From the NCBI RefSeq assembly GCF_000745895.1, contig NZ_KN050771.1, positions 1 to 64,000 on the forward strand: a DNA stretch of 64,000 bases. Reading direction: 5' to 3'. The notes below the pieces were generated by a model that did no database searches, was not told the origin of the DNA, and saw only the letters and a list, made by a program, of their open reading frames with translations. This document shows, piece by piece, positions 34,213 to 43,689 of this stretch (positions are counted from its first letter, which is position 1; every line of letters starts with the position of its first letter). The translations under genes and the position numbers were made by a program. The stretch comes from Stenoxybacter acetivorans DSM 19021 (GTDB lineage: Bacteria > Pseudomonadota > Gammaproteobacteria > Burkholderiales > Neisseriaceae).

Positions 34213-34698
34213 TTAATCACGCATTTCTGCGTAAATTTTCTTCATTTCCTCAATTTTGGTGCGGCTGGGTTTGCGGCGGATTGAGCTGTACCCTTCCAAC
34301 TTTCCTTGCCGTACATTGGGCAGAACGGTGGCATATACCCAATAATAAGCACCATTTTTAGTGAGATTTTTCACATAACCCGTCCAGCGTTTGCCGCTTT
34401 GAACCGTTGCCCATAAATCGGCAAATGCTGCTTTTGGCATGTCGGGATGACGCAAAATACAATGCGGCGTACCAATTAATTCATCACGAGTCCAGCCGCT
34501 GATGGTAACGAATGCTTCATTGGCATGGGTAATAATGCCGTTTACATCAGTGCGCGATACAATCAGATGACCGTCGGGCCAAGCCAATTCTTCATCAATG
34601 GTGTAAACAGTGCGCGTTTCACCGCTCCAGTAATGCAGTTCATGCGCAACAGCATCTGCGGCGGGTTTGGGTTGAGTGGGCAGAATAATATTTGACAT
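34213..34698 (-). CDS. Solo PAS-domain protein, Aer-like
   Basis: A 161-residue cytoplasmic protein consisting of one PAS domain (about 45-145): GIITHANEAFVTISGW, PHCILRHPDMPKAAFADLW, GYVKNLTKNGAYYWVYATV. This closely follows the FAD-binding PAS domain of the aerotaxis sensor Aer, including RHPDMPKAAFADxW. There is no membrane anchor, HAMP or chemoreceptor domain, so it is a stand-alone redox or energy sensor whose output is unknown. It lies 101 bases downstream of the histidine kinase gene on the same strand, so it may belong to that transcription unit. Confidence 0.85.
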   Translation of the reverse strand: MSNIILPTQPKPAADAVAHELHYWSGETRTVYTIDEELAWPDGHLIVSRTDVNGIITHANEAFVTISGWTRDELIGTPHCILRHPDMPKAAFADLWATVQSGKRWTGYVKNLTKNGAYYWVYATVLPNVRQGKLEGYSSIRRKPSRTKIEEMKKIYAEMRD

Positions 34699-34799
34699 AT
34701 ATCATTTAATTGATAATAAACCGATTATTCTATCAAATCTGCAATGTATTGCCTATCTTTCTGCAACCGTCTTTTCATTTCAACACCGAATTCAACCAT

Positions 34800-36212
34800 T
34801 CAGACAGCTTGTTTGACAACATCGGTCTTTACTTTTTTGGTGTGTATCTTAGGCAATAAAAAATGCATTACCAAACCGTGCGGCTGACGGTTTTCGGCAA
34901 AAATTTTACCGTTGTGTTTTTCAATAATGTGTTTTGTCAGTGCCAGCCCCAAGCCGGTGCCGGGTTTATTGGCACTGCTGTCTGCACGGTAAAATGTGGC
35001 AAAAATATGCGGCAATTGCCCGGGTGGCACACCGGGACCATCATCGGCAACATCAACCGTCCATTGTTGTTTGTTATTGTTTTTCAAGACAACGCTGATG
35101 GTGCTGTGCGACGGGCTGTAAGCAATCGCGTTGCGAATCACATTGTCAAAAGCGCGGTAAAGGTAATTTTCATTGCCGTCAATATAGGCTTCCTGCGTGA
35201 TTTCACTGTGAAACGCCAATTGCTGATTATTTTTTTGTGCCAATGCCTGATTGTCGTCCACAACTTGCTGCAAAAACGGAATGAGTGCCAAATGCTCTTT
35301 ATCGGCAAACACATCAATGGTTTCCAAGCGCGACAGGGTGAGCAATTCATCAACCAAGCCGTTCATACGCATAAGCTCGGTTTCCAAACGATTCAAATGC
35401 TGCTCCTGTTTTTCCGGCTGCACTTGCACCAAACCCAAAATTGCTTGCATACGTGCCAAGGGCGATCGCATTTCATGCGATACGTGATGCAATAAATGCC
35501 GTTCTTTTTCAACCAAATTTTGCAGTTTCCCCGCCATAAGGTCGAATTGTGTGGCAAGTTCTTCCAATTCATCGCGGCGATCAACCAGCCGATGCGCCAC
35601 CCGCGTTTTTAAATCACCGCTGGCAAGCTGTTTCATGCCTTGAGATAAAATGTGTATCGGGCGGGTGATGTAACTTGCCAAAATATACGCAATCACCAAA
35701 CCGGCAATCACAACACTCACCAAAAGAATGAGTTCATGCCAAATGGGTGCAAAGGACAGTCCGGGAATCACAAAAAAAGTGGGTACTGACAATGCTTGTT
35801 TTTGCTGCCAATTGCGCAGAAAAAAAAGATATTCCTCACCCAAGCGGCTATACCCAATTTGAACCAGTGGCGAATCGGGGTTTACGAGTGCATATTCTCG
35901 GGCTTCCTGAATATTTTGTTTGCTAACGGGTCTATTCAAAAGATCAACACCGTTATCACCCACAACCACATACAGGCTATCGCCGCCTGCCGTATCGCTC
36001 CATTCATTCAAGCGATCCACAACACCGGTATCACCACGCAGATAAAATGCGGAAACGGCACTGCGCAGCAACTCCGTTTCAAATTCACGTTGTTGTTTGA
36101 ATTGACTTTCCGCCAGTATGTTTTGCACCAGCCAAAAAGAAAAGCAAACCACAAAAATGGCGCAAATAATCACGGCGCAAAAAGTGGTGAAGATGCGTTG
36201 GAAAAGTTTCAT
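34800..36212 (-). CDS. misS: Sensor histidine kinase, MisS/CpxA-like
   Basis: A 470-residue membrane kinase: TM1 (about 8-30), a periplasmic sensor region (31-155), TM2 (about 160-182), HAMP (to about 235), and a dimerisation domain with H-box SHEMRSPLARMQ (phosphoacceptor His246). The ATPase domain has N-box NVIRNAIAYSP, G1 DVADDGPGVP and G2 GTGLGLALTKHI. The overall match is to CpxA and Neisseria MisS, which respond to envelope stress. It is encoded after the response regulator, but with a 254-base spacer holding two hairpins. The symbol is by similarity and context. Confidence 0.8.
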   Translation of the reverse strand: MKLFQRIFTTFCAVIICAIFVVCFSFWLVQNILAESQFKQQREFETELLRSAVSAFYLRGDTGVVDRLNEWSDTAGGDSLYVVVGDNGVDLLNRPVSKQNIQEAREYALVNPDSPLVQIGYSRLGEEYLFFLRNWQQKQALSVPTFFVIPGLSFAPIWHELILLVSVVIAGLVIAYILASYITRPIHILSQGMKQLASGDLKTRVAHRLVDRRDELEELATQFDLMAGKLQNLVEKERHLLHHVSHEMRSPLARMQAILGLVQVQPEKQEQHLNRLETELMRMNGLVDELLTLSRLETIDVFADKEHLALIPFLQQVVDDNQALAQKNNQQLAFHSEITQEAYIDGNENYLYRAFDNVIRNAIAYSPSHSTISVVLKNNNKQQWTVDVADDGPGVPPGQLPHIFATFYRADSSANKPGTGLGLALTKHIIEKHNGKIFAENRQPHGLVMHFLLPKIHTKKVKTDVVKQAV

Positions 36213-36298
36213 GATACGGAAATAGGGCTAAACAGCAATTACAAGGAAACGACACACCAATGCAACAAGCTCATTAAGACACTGAGCGATAAACAATT

Positions 36299-36340
36299 GG
36301 GTGCCGTGTGTTCGCACCCTGCCACGCAATAATGGCGTGG
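36299..36340 (-). promoter_or_regulatory. Two adjacent hairpins in the misR-misS spacer
   Basis: GGGTGC/GCACCC (36299-36319) and CCACGC/GCGTGG (36322-36340) form two small GC-rich stem-loops between the response-regulator stop and the kinase start. They may lower read-through or stabilise the misR message; this is inference. Confidence 0.4.
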
Positions 36341-36466
36341 ACGACCACTGATATTTTGGCTGCATCAGCATAAATTTACGGACATCATCAACAATCGTTA
36401 ATGCGATTGGAACGAGCAATTTCTGAGCGGCATCAATTCGAGAAATCAGTCAAGACGAAATCGGAT

Positions 36467-37144
36467 TTATTCTTTAACAAACAAATATCCCAGCCCGCGC
36501 ACGGTTTGAATCAACCGAGGATCGCCCAATTTATGGCGGATACTGGAAATATGCACATCAATACTGCGATCAAATTTCGCCAGCTTGCGATCCAGCGCAT
36601 CTTCCGACAGACTTTCTTTGCTCACCACTTGTCCTGCGTGGCGAATCAGCACTTCCAGTAAATTGAATTCGGTGCTGGTTAATTCCAAAATTTCATTGTT
36701 TAAAGTGGCTTGACGCTTGGCGGGAAACAAAGTAACACCGCTGGCTGAAATACTGCCCACCGCACTGCCTGAATTGATGGGCTGCTGCACGCGGCGCAAA
36801 ATGGCGTTAATGCGCGCCTGCAATTCACGCGGCTGGCAAGGTTTGGGAACATAATCGTCCGCACCCATTTCCAAGCCGATGATGCGATCGATGTCATCAC
36901 CTTTGGCAGTGAGCATAATCACAGGAATTCTGCTGGTCATGCGCACTTCTTTCAGGACATCTAAGCCATTTTTCCTGGGCATCATGGAATCCAAAACCAC
37001 CACGTCATAATGACCCGATAAAATTTCATGGACCCCTGATTCTCCGTCCCCGACACTGCTGACATCTAAGCCGCTTGAGCGCAGATATTCCGTTAATAAT
37101 TCAGTAAGCTCTTGATCATCATCAACCAATAAAACACGATTCAT
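36467..37144 (-). CDS. misR: Response regulator, OmpR/CpxR family (MisR-like)
   Basis: A 225-residue regulator. The receiver domain has the acidic pair DDD (8-10), phosphoacceptor Asp52 in VVVLDSMMP, Thr79 in MLTAKGDD and Lys101 in YVPKPC. The C-terminal winged helix (about 130-225) has LTSTEFNLLEVLIRHAGQVV, VDVHISSIRHKLGD-type sequence and RTVRGLGYLF. It pairs with the kinase gene downstream. Neisseria MisR controls envelope homeostasis and virulence genes. The symbol is assigned by similarity. Confidence 0.85.
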   Translation of the reverse strand: MNRVLLVDDDQELTELLTEYLRSSGLDVSSVGDGESGVHEILSGHYDVVVLDSMMPRKNGLDVLKEVRMTSRIPVIMLTAKGDDIDRIIGLEMGADDYVPKPCQPRELQARINAILRRVQQPINSGSAVGSISASGVTLFPAKRQATLNNEILELTSTEFNLLEVLIRHAGQVVSKESLSEDALDRKLAKFDRSIDVHISSIRHKLGDPRLIQTVRGLGYLFVKE

Positions 37145-37549
37145 GGCTATTCCTCAAAAGGAGTAATTGAAGATGGTTAATAATTCCCCCAGTCCTAACA
37201 CAATCCGAATACATTATTTTCATGTACCTGAGTTTATGATCGGTTTTACATTGTGGCACAAATTAACCTAAAAACAACTTGATTTTATGCAAAATAAAGT
37301 CAAGTTGTCTGAAAATACATTGATACAGAAAACCGCTCATTTTGCGGGTATAACATTAACAATCTATTCTAAAATACACCAGCCGTCAAAAAAAATCTGC
37401 TGATACAATGCTTCAGGCAGCCTGAAATTCACAATATTTACCCAAAACGAGCAGCGGCAAACCGTACGGTAATCTGAATTTTACAACCGCATATCATTTC
37501 AAAGACAGCTTGCCGCAAATTCACGCCAAACAATTTAAGCAAGTGCGCC
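37145..37549. other. Intergenic region between misR and pgm
   Basis: These 405 AT-rich bases contain the misR promoter region and one uptake sequence near 37412 (TTCAGGCAGCCTGAA). No RNA gene or reliable ORF was found. A plus-strand run ending in the pgm tail was considered and rejected. Confidence 0.5.
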
Positions 37550-38935
37550 TCACCAACGCAATGCCGGATTCCGTGTAATCACTTCTTTAAACTGCGCTTG
37601 AATTCGTGCCAGAGCCGCTTCACTATCGGCTTCAAAGCGCAACACCAATACCGGCGTGGTGTTGGAAGCGCGCATTAAACCGAAACCATCGGCAAACTCC
37701 ACGCGCAAGCCATCAATGGTGATTCGGCTTTGTTCACCTACAAAGCGGGCTTGCTTCGCCAATTCTTCAATCACGACATGCCCCGATAAACCCTCGGGCA
37801 CATCAATATTGATTTCGGGCGTGGAAACGCTGTTGGGCAGCGCATTTAATACATCTGACGGCACATCGGCGGCAGACAAAATTTCCAAGAGCCGCGCGCC
37901 CGCATACAAACCGTCGTCAAAGCCAAACCAGCGTTCTTTAAAAAACACATGCCCGCTCATTTCACCCGCCAGCAATGCACCATGCTGTTTGATCGCGGCT
38001 TTGATAAAACTGTGTCCGGTTTTACTCATCAAAGGTTTGCCGCCATGCTGTTCAATCCACGGTGTCAGCAGACGCGTGGATTTTACATCAAAAATCACCG
38101 TCGTCCCCGCATTGCGGCTGAGTACATCGGCGGCGAACAACATCAATTGGCGGTCGGGATAAATAATTTGTCCGTCTTTGGTAACCACGCCCAAGCGGTC
38201 GCCGTCGCCGTCAAATGCCAAACCGATTTCCGCATCACTTTTGCGCAAGGCTTGAATCAAATCCTGTAAATTAGCGGCTTTGGCGGGGTCAGGGTGGTGA
38301 TTTGGAAAGTGTCCGTCCACATCACAGAATAATTCGGTTACTTCACAGCCCAAAGCACGGTATAAATCACCGGCAAACGCACCCGCCACGCCATTACCCG
38401 CATCAACGGCAATTTTCATCGGGCGTTTGAGTTTAATATGATCGGCAATGTGTTTGATGTATTCGTCAGCAATATTTAATTTGGAAACGGCAGCAGGCAC
38501 AGCGGCTTTGAGCAGCAAATCACCAGCTTCAATGCGTTTGTACAAGGCTTGAATATCATCACCTGCCAAGGTGTCGTGCGCCAGCATCATTTTAAAGCCG
38601 TTGTATTCCGGCGGATTGTGGCTGCCGGTAATCATCACGCCGCTGCCGCCGCAATGCTGTATGGCAGCAAAATACAGCATCGGCGTGGCAACCATGCCCG
38701 CATCGGCTGCCTGAATGCCGCTGTCGGTGATGCCGCTGATTAAGGCTTCTGCCAGCTGCGGACCGGATAACCGCCCGTCACGCCCGACAGCAATCACCGA
38801 TGCACCGCGCTGTGCCGCTTCAGCAGCCAAGGCTCGCCCGATTTGGTAGGCGGTATCAACGGTGAGGGTTTTACCGACAACGCCGCGAATGTCGTAGGCT
38901 TTGAAAATACTTGAGTCTATGGTTGATGCCTTCAT
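37550..38935 (-). CDS. pgm: Phosphoglucomutase/phosphomannomutase
   Basis: A 461-residue alpha-D-phosphohexomutase. The active-site phosphoserine loop MITGSHNPPEYNG has Ser105, metal-binding AFDGDGDRLG lies near 245, the sugar-binding GEMSGH loop near 325, and a phosphate-binding RASNTTPVLVLRFE segment near 420. It interconverts hexose 1- and 6-phosphates for lipooligosaccharide and glycan precursors. The frame extends upstream to 39070, but the ATG at 38935 begins the conserved DSSIFKAYDIRG block and has GAGAAAAA before it. Monocistronic. Confidence 0.9.
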   Translation of the reverse strand: MKASTIDSSIFKAYDIRGVVGKTLTVDTAYQIGRALAAEAAQRGASVIAVGRDGRLSGPQLAEALISGITDSGIQAADAGMVATPMLYFAAIQHCGGSGVMITGSHNPPEYNGFKMMLAHDTLAGDDIQALYKRIEAGDLLLKAAVPAAVSKLNIADEYIKHIADHIKLKRPMKIAVDAGNGVAGAFAGDLYRALGCEVTELFCDVDGHFPNHHPDPAKAANLQDLIQALRKSDAEIGLAFDGDGDRLGVVTKDGQIIYPDRQLMLFAADVLSRNAGTTVIFDVKSTRLLTPWIEQHGGKPLMSKTGHSFIKAAIKQHGALLAGEMSGHVFFKERWFGFDDGLYAGARLLEILSAADVPSDVLNALPNSVSTPEINIDVPEGLSGHVVIEELAKQARFVGEQSRITIDGLRVEFADGFGLMRASNTTPVLVLRFEADSEAALARIQAQFKEVITRNPALRW

Positions 38936-39047
38936 TTTTTTCTCTGTTTTGTGGTGCTGGATATGGCGATTTCGCACAGTCAATAGCAATTTCAGAGGTA
39001 AGGTGGTTGTTTGGTTCGACACTTTTCTCATCAAAGGAAAATGAATA

Positions 39048-39410
39048 ATGAACGACAAACACCTGCCCAAGACAGAACGATACCAGATTTACAGCCTTTT
39101 GAAAGCAGGATTATCACAAAACCAAATCACTTGCCAATCAAATCACCGTGTTTCTGCCATTTGCCGTGAGTTGACGCATTATCAAAGGTAACGAAACTGC
39201 TGCTCAAAACAGGTTCATCAGGTGCATCAACAGCATCAGCAACAGCTGTTCCAAAAAGCACGAAAAAGACACCCTAAGTAATTGATTGGGTTGAATGCTT
39301 GATTACCCAACAACCGAGCTTTCCTCAGGTGGTCTGCTATTTGGCTTTACACAAACAAACCAAGCCACATCATAAGACTGCTTACCAATGGCTCTATACG
39401 GATAAATTTT
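39048..39410 (+). pseudogene. IS30-family transposase remnant
   Basis: An ORF from 39048 to 39191 reads MNDKHLPKTERYQIYSLLKA and then SAICRELTHYQR before a stop. This is the helix-turn-helix start of IS30-family transposases (KHLSxxERyxIexLlkxG, then STIsREIkRN). After a gap, a second frame (from about 39299) gives HKTKPHHKTAYQWLYTDK-like residues related to the later IS30 segment. Frameshifts and missing catalytic DDE residues show a dead copy. It sits beside a low-GC transporter gene, so it may mark a transfer. Confidence 0.65.
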
Positions 39411-39424
39411 ATCTATTTGTATTT

Positions 39425-40336
39425 TCAATTATCTTTATCATGCTCTTCTTTTGGTTTTGTATTAATCTTTGTCATGATAAAGCCAAATAATATAACGATA
39501 AAATACAGAATAAATTCAAAATTAATATTTGAAGCTGATTCAAACATTGATGAAAAAATAATAGCGAAAACCGGAAAAATTAAAAATACAAAAGAAATAA
39601 CAATCGGGCTTATCTTCTTCAGCAATTCAAAATAAGCAATAAAACCAATCACTGAGGCAAAAATACCCAAATAGACAGTAGCGAGAATTGATTTAGTGCT
39701 TATCTGATTAATATTTATCGATTCAAAAAATAAACTGGTTACCAACAACCCAATCCCAGCCAGCCCCAAAGGAATGGTATTCATTGCGATGGAGCTGACG
39801 CTTGCACCTGATTTTTTAACATAAACATAATAACCTGCGTGCATAATGGCTGCTGCAAATAAGGCAATGATGCCGATAATATTTTGAAACCCCAATTCTT
39901 TGTGTTGAATCTTAATAATAAAATAAAACCCAATCAATCCTATTAAAATTCCCATAACCTGAAAAATATTAATCTTTTCTTTTAAAAGAAAATGAGAAAA
40001 TATTAAAATCAATATTGGCATGGTACTGAAAATAAGTGCGGCAAGCCCTGAGGTTAAATACAGTTCACCATAATTAATCAGCGCATAAGGGAGAGAATAA
40101 TAAAAAACAGTTGCGATGCAATAAAATCGTATTTCTTCAGGCTTGGGGAAAATTTTGGTATGGGTTATTTTGGCTAAAAACAGAAAGGCGGGAAATGCCA
40201 CAATAAATCGTAAGGCAGAAGATAAAATGGGCGGAATACTTTCTACGCTGAATTTGATTGTTATCCATGTTGTTCCCCATGCCAGACAAACAATCAAAAA
40301 AAGGAAAGCTATTTTGAATTTATCAATGTTTATCAT
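39425..40336 (-). CDS. EamA/DMT-family transporter
   Basis: A 303-residue protein with about ten transmembrane helices in two EamA repeats: AWGTTWITIKFSVESIPP in the first, and LGIFASVIGFIAYFELLKKI then SFVFLIFPVFAIIFSS in the second. Members export amino acids or other metabolites; the substrate is unknown. Base composition is clearly lower in GC than the neighbours (many AAT, ATT and TTT codons) and no uptake sequence lies inside. With the IS30 remnant next to its 3' end, acquisition from an AT-rich donor is likely. Confidence 0.85.
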   Translation of the reverse strand: MINIDKFKIAFLFLIVCLAWGTTWITIKFSVESIPPILSSALRFIVAFPAFLFLAKITHTKIFPKPEEIRFYCIATVFYYSLPYALINYGELYLTSGLAALIFSTMPILILIFSHFLLKEKINIFQVMGILIGLIGFYFIIKIQHKELGFQNIIGIIALFAAAIMHAGYYVYVKKSGASVSSIAMNTIPLGLAGIGLLVTSLFFESININQISTKSILATVYLGIFASVIGFIAYFELLKKISPIVISFVFLIFPVFAIIFSSMFESASNINFEFILYFIVILFGFIMTKINTKPKEEHDKDN

Positions 40337-40390
40337 CAGTCTTCTCTATTACCATGATAATTATTCCGGAAATTATGCCGATAGCAAACA

Positions 40391-40427
40391 ATTCAGGCAG
40401 CCTGTGTTTAAATCAGGCTGCCTGAAT
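40391..40427 (-). terminator. Inverted DUS terminator after the esterase gene
   Basis: ATTCAGGCAGCCTG and CAGGCTGCCTGAAT flank a short loop five bases past the esterase stop. Confidence 0.85.
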
Positions 40428-40431
40428 ACAT

Positions 40432-41337
40432 TTACTTTTGACGGTTTCGGCGGATATTCTGCACAAATTCACCGCAACTTTTCACCGCTTCGGTAGCCAC
40501 CGGATTGATGCTTGCCGACATTTGACCGCTGTGCCACAAATAATCATAAATTTCAAAGGTGAGTGGGACATTGGCTTCTTGTAATTTGTTTGCCAGCCGC
40601 TCAATTTGCGGCAATAAAATTTCTTCACGCCCCACTTGTAGCAATATCGGCGGCAAACCCGCTAAATCGGCATAAATCGGCGCAAATTCAGGATTGCGGT
40701 CTTCCGCTTCACCGCGATATGCCTGCGCACTCATGATGCCCCATAAAGGATTGATTACAGGATCAAACCGCCACGTCAAGCGGGTATCCATCGGTTCTAC
40801 CCACGGCGACAGCAGAATTAAAGCAGCAGGCTGTTTTTGCTGTATTTGCAAACGTTTGGCAGCCGCCAGTGCCAAATTGCCGCCTGCGGAATCGCCTGCC
40901 AAAATCAGTTTACCCGCATCAATATTTAATGTTTGTAGTAATGACAACACCACCGCTTCCACATCATCTAACGCGGCGGGAAACGGGTGTTCGGGGGCAA
41001 GCCGATAATCAACACTGTAAATCGGCATTTGGCTTACCTTTGCCAAATGGCGGCACATCGGACGGTGGCTGGTAATCGAACCCGTTGTAAATCCGCCGCC
41101 GTGAAAAAAAGCAATCACCCCATCGTTTTGGCTGTTATCCGCATTAAAACAGCACACATCGCGGCCGGCAAAAGAATATTCGGTTTCCGATACACCATCG
41201 GGCAATAAAAACGGTATGTGGCCAACGCTGTCTGCAACCGTGCGCTGCCACAGCAATGGTATCGCAGGATGATAAATGTGGTGATTGGTCAAGCCAACAC
41301 TGTATTTGCAACACTGCTGCCATAATTTTTGCAACAT
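40432..41337 (-). CDS. Alpha/beta hydrolase, HSL-type esterase
   Basis: A 301-residue esterase of the hormone-sensitive-lipase group. The oxyanion motif HGGGFTTG is at 79-86, the nucleophile elbow LAGDSAGGNLAL has Ser150, SVDYRLAPEHPFPAALDD is a family hallmark, and the catalytic Asp/His lie in the C-terminal third (YDYLWHSGQM). It probably hydrolyses short-chain esters; the natural substrate is unknown. Three in-frame ATGs lie close together. I choose 41337 because AAGGA is then eight bases away, whereas the ATG at 41343 directly abuts it. Confidence 0.85.
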   Translation of the reverse strand: MLQKLWQQCCKYSVGLTNHHIYHPAIPLLWQRTVADSVGHIPFLLPDGVSETEYSFAGRDVCCFNADNSQNDGVIAFFHGGGFTTGSITSHRPMCRHLAKVSQMPIYSVDYRLAPEHPFPAALDDVEAVVLSLLQTLNIDAGKLILAGDSAGGNLALAAAKRLQIQQKQPAALILLSPWVEPMDTRLTWRFDPVINPLWGIMSAQAYRGEAEDRNPEFAPIYADLAGLPPILLQVGREEILLPQIERLANKLQEANVPLTFEIYDYLWHSGQMSASINPVATEAVKSCGEFVQNIRRNRQK

Positions 41338-41471
41338 TTGCATTTTCCTTATAATGAGTAAAAATCCAAACAACGGCTGCCTGAATTTTTACAGTGTTCG
41401 AGCGTGGTTAAATAGAATGGCTGAGGAATAATTGTATAATCACTTCGTTAAAAACCACTTAAAAAACCACC

Positions 41472-42071
41472 ATGCAGCCACTCTTATTTCCTTTGGATTT
41501 CCACTTTAAAATCTTTACTCCGTCTAATGACTTCAATGTTTTCGATGCACAGAGACAACAAATTGCTTATACACGCCAGCAATTTTTCCGCATCAAAGAG
41601 GCAGTGGACGTATTCACCGACAACAGCCGCCGCGAAAAACGCTACACCATTCGTGCCGACCGCATCATTGATTTTAACGCCCGTTACACTATTTTTGACA
41701 ATAAAAACACGGAGCTGGGGCAAATTCGCCGCCAAGGCATGAAATCGCTATGGCGAACACACTATAGCGTTTATGATACCCAATCACAATTGGTATTGGA
41801 CATTCAGGAAGCCAATCCTTGGATTGCCGTGTTAAATGGCTTGGTATCGGAAGTGCCCGTTTTGGGCTGGTTAAGCGGTTATTTTCTCAACCCAAAATAT
41901 GCCTTATTGGATTCACAAGGGCACGAACAATACCGCTTGAAAAAACAGGCTTCTTTCTGGGAACGCCGTTACCGTTTGGAAAAACACAGCAATAAAACCG
42001 ACATCACCTTGGATAATTTGGCAGCGGTCGCCTGCATGATGCTGGTACTGCAAGAGCGGCGTGACGGATAA
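41472..42071 (+). CDS. LURP-one-related/tubby-C-like protein
   Basis: A 199-residue protein with no signal peptide. Alternating strands (FNVFDAQRQQIAYTRQQFF, then IIDFNARYTIFDNKNTELGQ and HYSVYDTQSQLVLDIQEANP), each built around a 'V/I-x-D-x-x' turn, resemble the LURP-one/scramblase-like tubby fold. A hydrophobic hairpin (WIAVLNGLVSEVPVLGWLSG) may touch the membrane. The function is not known. The assignment rests on pattern only. It precedes a mosaic region of transposase and foreign gene fragments. Confidence 0.5.
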   Translation: MQPLLFPLDFHFKIFTPSNDFNVFDAQRQQIAYTRQQFFRIKEAVDVFTDNSRREKRYTIRADRIIDFNARYTIFDNKNTELGQIRRQGMKSLWRTHYSVYDTQSQLVLDIQEANPWIAVLNGLVSEVPVLGWLSGYFLNPKYALLDSQGHEQYRLKKQASFWERRYRLEKHSNKTDITLDNLAAVACMMLVLQERRDG

Positions 42072-42236
42072 TCCGATTGATTGACGTTTTACCATAATCG
42101 TCATAAATCCATTTCGGGCTGCCTGAAAAACCCAGCCAAAACAATAGCCATTACTTATTTTTAAAACATTTTTTGATTCTTGCTTAATTTGGATACCGCC
42201 GAATCAATTCAATATATTTTTTTACTGAGGAAATGC

Positions 42237-42260
42237 TGTGTTTTGCAGCCGCCATATTTT
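42237..42260 (+). repeat. 24-bp direct repeat, left copy (ALDH 5' end)
   Basis: The 24 bases from TGTGTTTTGCAGCC to CATATTTT are identical to 44035-44058, where they form the start of the aldehyde dehydrogenase gene. Here they lead to a stop after MFCSRHILDGT. Confidence 0.8.
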
Positions 42261-42310
42261 GGATGGGACATGACAACCAAACAAGGCATTAAAATGTCTG
42301 AAAAGGAGTC

Positions 42311-42645
42311 ATGGCAATGGTTTGCAAGTACCAAAAAAGTTCGTCACTTTCTGATGCAAAAATGCGGCAAATTATCAAGTGTTTTTCGCTTGATTTAACT
42401 GCCTCTCAAACCGCAAAATTAACCGGAATCAGTCGTCAGTCAATCAATCGAATATACACAAAGATTAGGTTGCGAATTTTCACGTATTGTTTGCAAAATA
42501 CGCCTTTCAACGGGGAATTAGAAGCTGATGAAAGTTACTTCGGTGCCAAGCGGGTGCGGTGCCGGTGGTAAAACCATTGTGTTCGGCTTACTTAAACGTG
42601 ATGGCTGCGTTTACACAGAAATTATCCCTGATGTATTGGTGCAGC
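42311..42645 (+). pseudogene. IS1595-family (IS1016-like) transposase fragment
   Basis: The first frame reads FSLDLTASQTAKLTGISRQS and then GELEADESYFGAKRVR. After a frameshift of roughly 42545-42560 the sequence continues GAGGKTIVFGLLKRDGCVYT. This is the IS1016/IS1595 pattern (DESYFGxxR...RGAAGKxxVFGLLKR); about four residues are missing at the shift. The C-terminal half of the transposase is replaced by unrelated sequence at about 42645. The copy is dead. Confidence 0.8.
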
Positions 42646-43688
42646 ATGGGCTTTTTGAACGCGCCTCCGGCGTACAGGAAATCGGAGATGAATGGCTGCG
42701 CGGCGTTTATTATCGGATCAGTGAGAAAGGTTGGGCTGAAACAAATTACAACACCAGAAAATCGGAAGATCCCTGTCTGAACTATGGAGAAAATGAATTC
42801 ATCAAAATCAATAACATCAAGAAAATCGACAGCAGTGGTTACGCCGTTACCATACAAACTGGAATATCAGATCCGGACAAAATTGCGGCATGGGCAATGA
42901 ATGCCGATGTGCAGACCGCTTTCCCTGAAATCAAACGTGCGCTTCAGGGCAAGGAAGAAGTGCTGTATATACAACCCGGCCTGCGTTTGTTTGATTCCAT
43001 CGTAAAATTTTTTCAGCGTAATTCCTTTACGCTATCAAAACTAGATAGAAATAAAATTGAAGAAAAATTGGCGACAGGAACTTTTTCCTCATTTCACGAA
43101 CATATCGCCTACTTCAGTCTACCCTGGCCACCATATATTGACAATTATCTGGATAGATCAGAATACAGTGGCGTGATTTTTACCGACCCACCCCCAGAAA
43201 TAAAACCTTATCAGGCTGCCATCAACAAACCAATCCGGCATTACATGGAACGCCTGGTTGACATTGGTGTTTTGCAAAAAACATTTGAGCAGAATTTACC
43301 ACTATACCCCAATCATAATAATCCAGCGCGCGCGGATGGCGAAGTCTACCGATTGACGCCTTCCTATCGCGCCCGTATTGACGCTAGTAACAAAGGAGGA
43401 GGACGCCTGTATCTGGGTAAGCCTACAACGCAGTTACTTGTTCTTGAAATCAAACCCGAATACTCGCAGATGAACGTCACGGTGTATTATCGCCAACGTC
43501 TGCGCTTTGAAAGTCCACCCTCATGGATGAAAGAGCCTTCCTTGCTGCGTGACTGGCCGGAGTTGGCACATAAGCTGGAAGGGATGGTTTGCGACGGCAT
43601 TGTACATTACAACCGCGATACCGGAACCTTGAGTACAGCTGGTACCTATAGTACTTGCGCGACATTGTATGAAGAGAATGAGGGATAA
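42646..43688 (+). pseudogene. Unrecognised gene, 5'-truncated by transposase junction
   Basis: This open frame of about 346 codons continues from the transposase fragment without its own start. The protein is hydrophilic, beginning near EIGDEWLRGVYYRISEKG and including YIDNYLDRSEYSGVIF, IRHYMERLVDIGVLQKTF and QLLVLEIKPEYSQMNVTVYY. I do not recognise a domain. The intact 3' end with a normal stop, and missing signal or start codons, suggest the C-terminal three-quarters of a foreign gene. Internal ATGs (for example at about 42899) could still yield a shorter product. Confidence 0.55.
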
Positions 43689-43689
43689 C

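Noticed and set aside
36228-36419. Minus-strand frame of 63 codons in the misR-misS spacer
   Set aside because: No similarity, no good start signal, and it runs through the two hairpins.
37441-37578. Plus-strand frame ending NAMPDSV before a TAA
   Set aside because: Its end is antisense to the conserved pgm tail and it lacks a start; likely a shadow of pgm plus spacer.
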